Of a stretch of DNA of 21,744 nucleotides, positions 20,572 through 21,744 are shown piece after piece. Position numbers and translations under genes: made by a program. The DNA is from an uncultured Candidatus Saccharibacteria bacterium. GTDB lineage: Bacteria; Patescibacteriota; Saccharimonadia; Saccharimonadales; Saccharimonadaceae. Under the pieces are notes generated by a model. It was not told where the DNA came from and made no database searches. It was given only the letters and a program-made list of their open reading frames with translations. Position 1 is the first letter of the stretch, and every line of letters begins with the position of its first letter. The stretch is from positions 1 to 21,744 of the forward strand of contig CALIXG010000048.1 of NCBI GenBank assembly GCA_938046495.1, given 5' to 3'.

Positions 20572-21558
20572 TTAAATATTATGAGTATTTAATCCGCGCT
20601 TCCTAGCGTCATCAATCAGATAATCGTCATGATCCTGCCAAGCGTCACGTAAATAAGTAACGTTTCCGTCACGGTCGATGATGGCATGCCCATGGCCGGC
20701 TCCATCGCCAGACCCACTTAATCCGCCAAAGAATACATCAGTTTTACCACTTCCGTCATTCCGAGATCTAATCTTTGCATCCTGCCCAAAGATTGAACCA
20801 AGATAAAATGCACCACCTTTCTCATGAACAAGCGCCATATTAACCTTATCAATAACCTGATGCTTCTTTAAGTTTAGCTCTGATTTTACCTCTTCAAGTT
20901 TATGATTAAACGCAGATTGGGCTTGCTTAAACTTTTCTTGGAGGTGTTCAAAATCGGCCTTAACTGAATAGAGCTGATTTTTTAATGCATTAAACTCTGC
21001 CTGCGCAGATTCGTGACGAGATTTCGCCTGTTCAAAAGAAGATTTTGCACGATTAAATCCTGAAGAATCTGTTTTAGGAGCTAGTGCCTCGGCATTTGCT
21101 TTCGCCTGCTTAATTTCACGAGCAAGCTCTGATATTTCAGCATTCAATGCATTGCGACGGTCTCTATGCTCATATCCTTGTTGAGAAAAATATGGAGCAT
21201 CAGACTTATCGCCATATTGGTATGCACTACTGGCTTCGTCAAAACATTCCTGCATGGCACGATGTTCGATATCTGCCTCATACTTCAAAGACTCGATTTT
21301 GGAATTATTGCGATCTCGGATTCGAGTATATTCGCTCCAAACAGAGTCACTACATGAATATGTAGACTGCATCGCCTCAAATTCACGATTCATGCGCTCC
21401 CTTGCACGAACACGCTCGTCCCAACACGCCTGCATAGTACGATAGGCAACATTGGTTTGCTCTTGTAAATCTTTAAATCTCTGAAAGGCAGCTTGTTTTT
21501 GTTCAAAAAGAGACTGCTGTCTTGATTTAAGCCTATCCAATTCCGGATTTCTTAACAT
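20572..21558 (-). CDS. Coiled-coil protein with Gly/His-rich C-terminal domain, candidate effector
   Basis: A 328-residue protein that I do not recognise. Residues 1 to about 235 are almost wholly charged helix with Ala, Gln, Glu, Lys and Arg in heptad-like patterns (two long segments, 1-110 and 130-235, split by a Tyr/Ser/Asp-rich hinge), so a long coiled coil or helical hairpin. Residues about 240-328 form a different, Gly-rich globular domain: FYLGSIFGQD, DVFFGGLSGSGDGAG, then GHGHAIIDRDG (His near 287 and 289), TYLRDAWQDHDDYLIDD. Clustered His and Asp could be metal ligands or a catalytic site. There is no signal peptide or membrane helix. A helical N-terminus joined to a compact C-terminal domain, with a small acidic gene downstream, is the plan of many polymorphic toxins, but no known toxin motif is seen. 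Its ATG has GGTGGTGA about six bases upstream and a long leader. Confidence 0.6.
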   Translation of the reverse strand: MLRNPELDRLKSRQQSLFEQKQAAFQRFKDLQEQTNVAYRTMQACWDERVRARERMNREFEAMQSTYSCSDSVWSEYTRIRDRNNSKIESLKYEADIEHRAMQECFDEASSAYQYGDKSDAPYFSQQGYEHRDRRNALNAEISELAREIKQAKANAEALAPKTDSSGFNRAKSSFEQAKSRHESAQAEFNALKNQLYSVKADFEHLQEKFKQAQSAFNHKLEEVKSELNLKKHQVIDKVNMALVHEKGGAFYLGSIFGQDAKIRSRNDGSGKTDVFFGGLSGSGDGAGHGHAIIDRDGNVTYLRDAWQDHDDYLIDDARKRGLNTHNI

Positions 21559-21623
21559 ACATAATCACCACCCTTTCAAATTAGTAATGTACGTTTAAAG
21601 TTTCATCAACCAAATACTTTTTT

Positions 21624-21651
21624 ATTATAACATTTTTATTGGATTTGTAAA
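21624..21651 (-). promoter_or_regulatory. Promoter of the coiled-coil gene
   Basis: The best promoter in the window: -35 TTTACA, a 16-bp spacer and TGT-TATAAT on the minus strand. The hexamer ends 65 bases before the ATG at 21558, leaving a leader of about 58 bases with a Shine-Dalgarno. Confidence 0.65.
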
Positions 21652-21666
21652 GTAGTGCCCCTGAAC

Positions 21667-21689
21667 TAACATCTCAAGTGCAACACTAA
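21667..21689 (+). repeat. 23-bp direct repeat, copy 2
   Basis: Identical to 20146-20168. It lies upstream of the coiled-coil gene promoter and directly borders the GC-rich end of the window. Confidence 0.9.
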
Positions 21690-21744
21690 TACCTCGGCGC
21701 GATCTCGCGGGAGTAGACCATGTAGGCTTGGCCGCCACTGAGGG
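21690..21744. other. GC-rich edge, probably foreign DNA
   Basis: 36 of 55 bases are G or C (65%), well above the AT-rich genes around it. The shift begins exactly at the end of the 23-bp repeat. No complete gene fits; short open frames run off the window on both strands. It may be the edge of an insertion element or another acquired segment. Confidence 0.45.

Noticed and set aside
189..21558. UGA read as glycine (genetic code 25).
   Set aside because: Complete genes of expected length are found with the standard code and no conserved frame needs an internal UGA; only its absence as a stop is kept as an observation.
20572..21558. WXG100/LXG-type type VII secretion substrate.
   Set aside because: The N-terminal part is a coiled coil with occasional Trp, but no clear WxG turn or YxxxD/E signal is in the right place and no secretion genes are in the window.

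Overview
The window looks like a chromosomal segment of an ultra-small Patescibacterium, most likely Candidatus Saccharibacteria (TM7). This is an inference from gene content, not a database match. The signs are two secreted BspA-like (DUF285) leucine-rich surface proteins ending in a GYFTRK motif, a nucleoside diphosphate kinase with an insertion before the catalytic His, one Xer recombinase, a minimal type IV pilin and prepilin peptidase pair, MurJ, and many short own-promoter transcription units with no biosynthetic operons. All 19 genes read with the standard code and stop at TAA (15) or TAG (4), never TGA. Most genes lie on the minus strand.

Layout. Positions 1-55 are the 3' end of a tRNA-Glu(UUC). 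Positions 189-2844 hold two orphan membrane-anchored proteins around ndk. At 2881 xerC diverges from a 36-bp promoter region and converges on a prepilin peptidase (3894-4823), which diverges from a type IV pilin (4941-5591). A 36-bp tandem triplication sits at the convergent xerC/peptidase ends. Positions 5643-9915 are a minus-strand operon: two half-ABC exporter subunits, predicted to form a heterodimer with one degenerate ATP site, followed by ung. Positions 9967-10146 are an array of 39-bp repeats ending in a long palindrome. Positions 10206-15689 hold two BspA-like proteins flanking an ABC-2 exporter (ATPase plus permease).

A tRNA-Arg(UCU) at 15819-15895 points at a metallophosphoesterase gene; its CCA end and its terminator lie inside the coding sequence of that gene. 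Upstream of the phosphoesterase come a SAM methyltransferase and murJ, then an HD-domain hydrolase. Positions 20146-21689 hold a two-gene unit between exact 23-bp direct repeats: a 328-aa coiled-coil protein with a Gly/His-rich C-terminal domain, and a 103-aa acidic protein. It looks like a toxin/immunity-type or other cargo cassette. The last 55 bases are markedly GC-rich and appear foreign.

The strongest system-wide signal is regulatory. At about nine genes a -10 hexamer, usually extended (TGn), lies only 6-9 bases upstream of the ATG, with no Shine-Dalgarno at most of them. This predicts leaderless mRNAs. Other genes (ndk, the ABC operon, pilin, the coiled-coil gene) have clear leaders with Shine-Dalgarno sites, so two modes of initiation seem to coexist.
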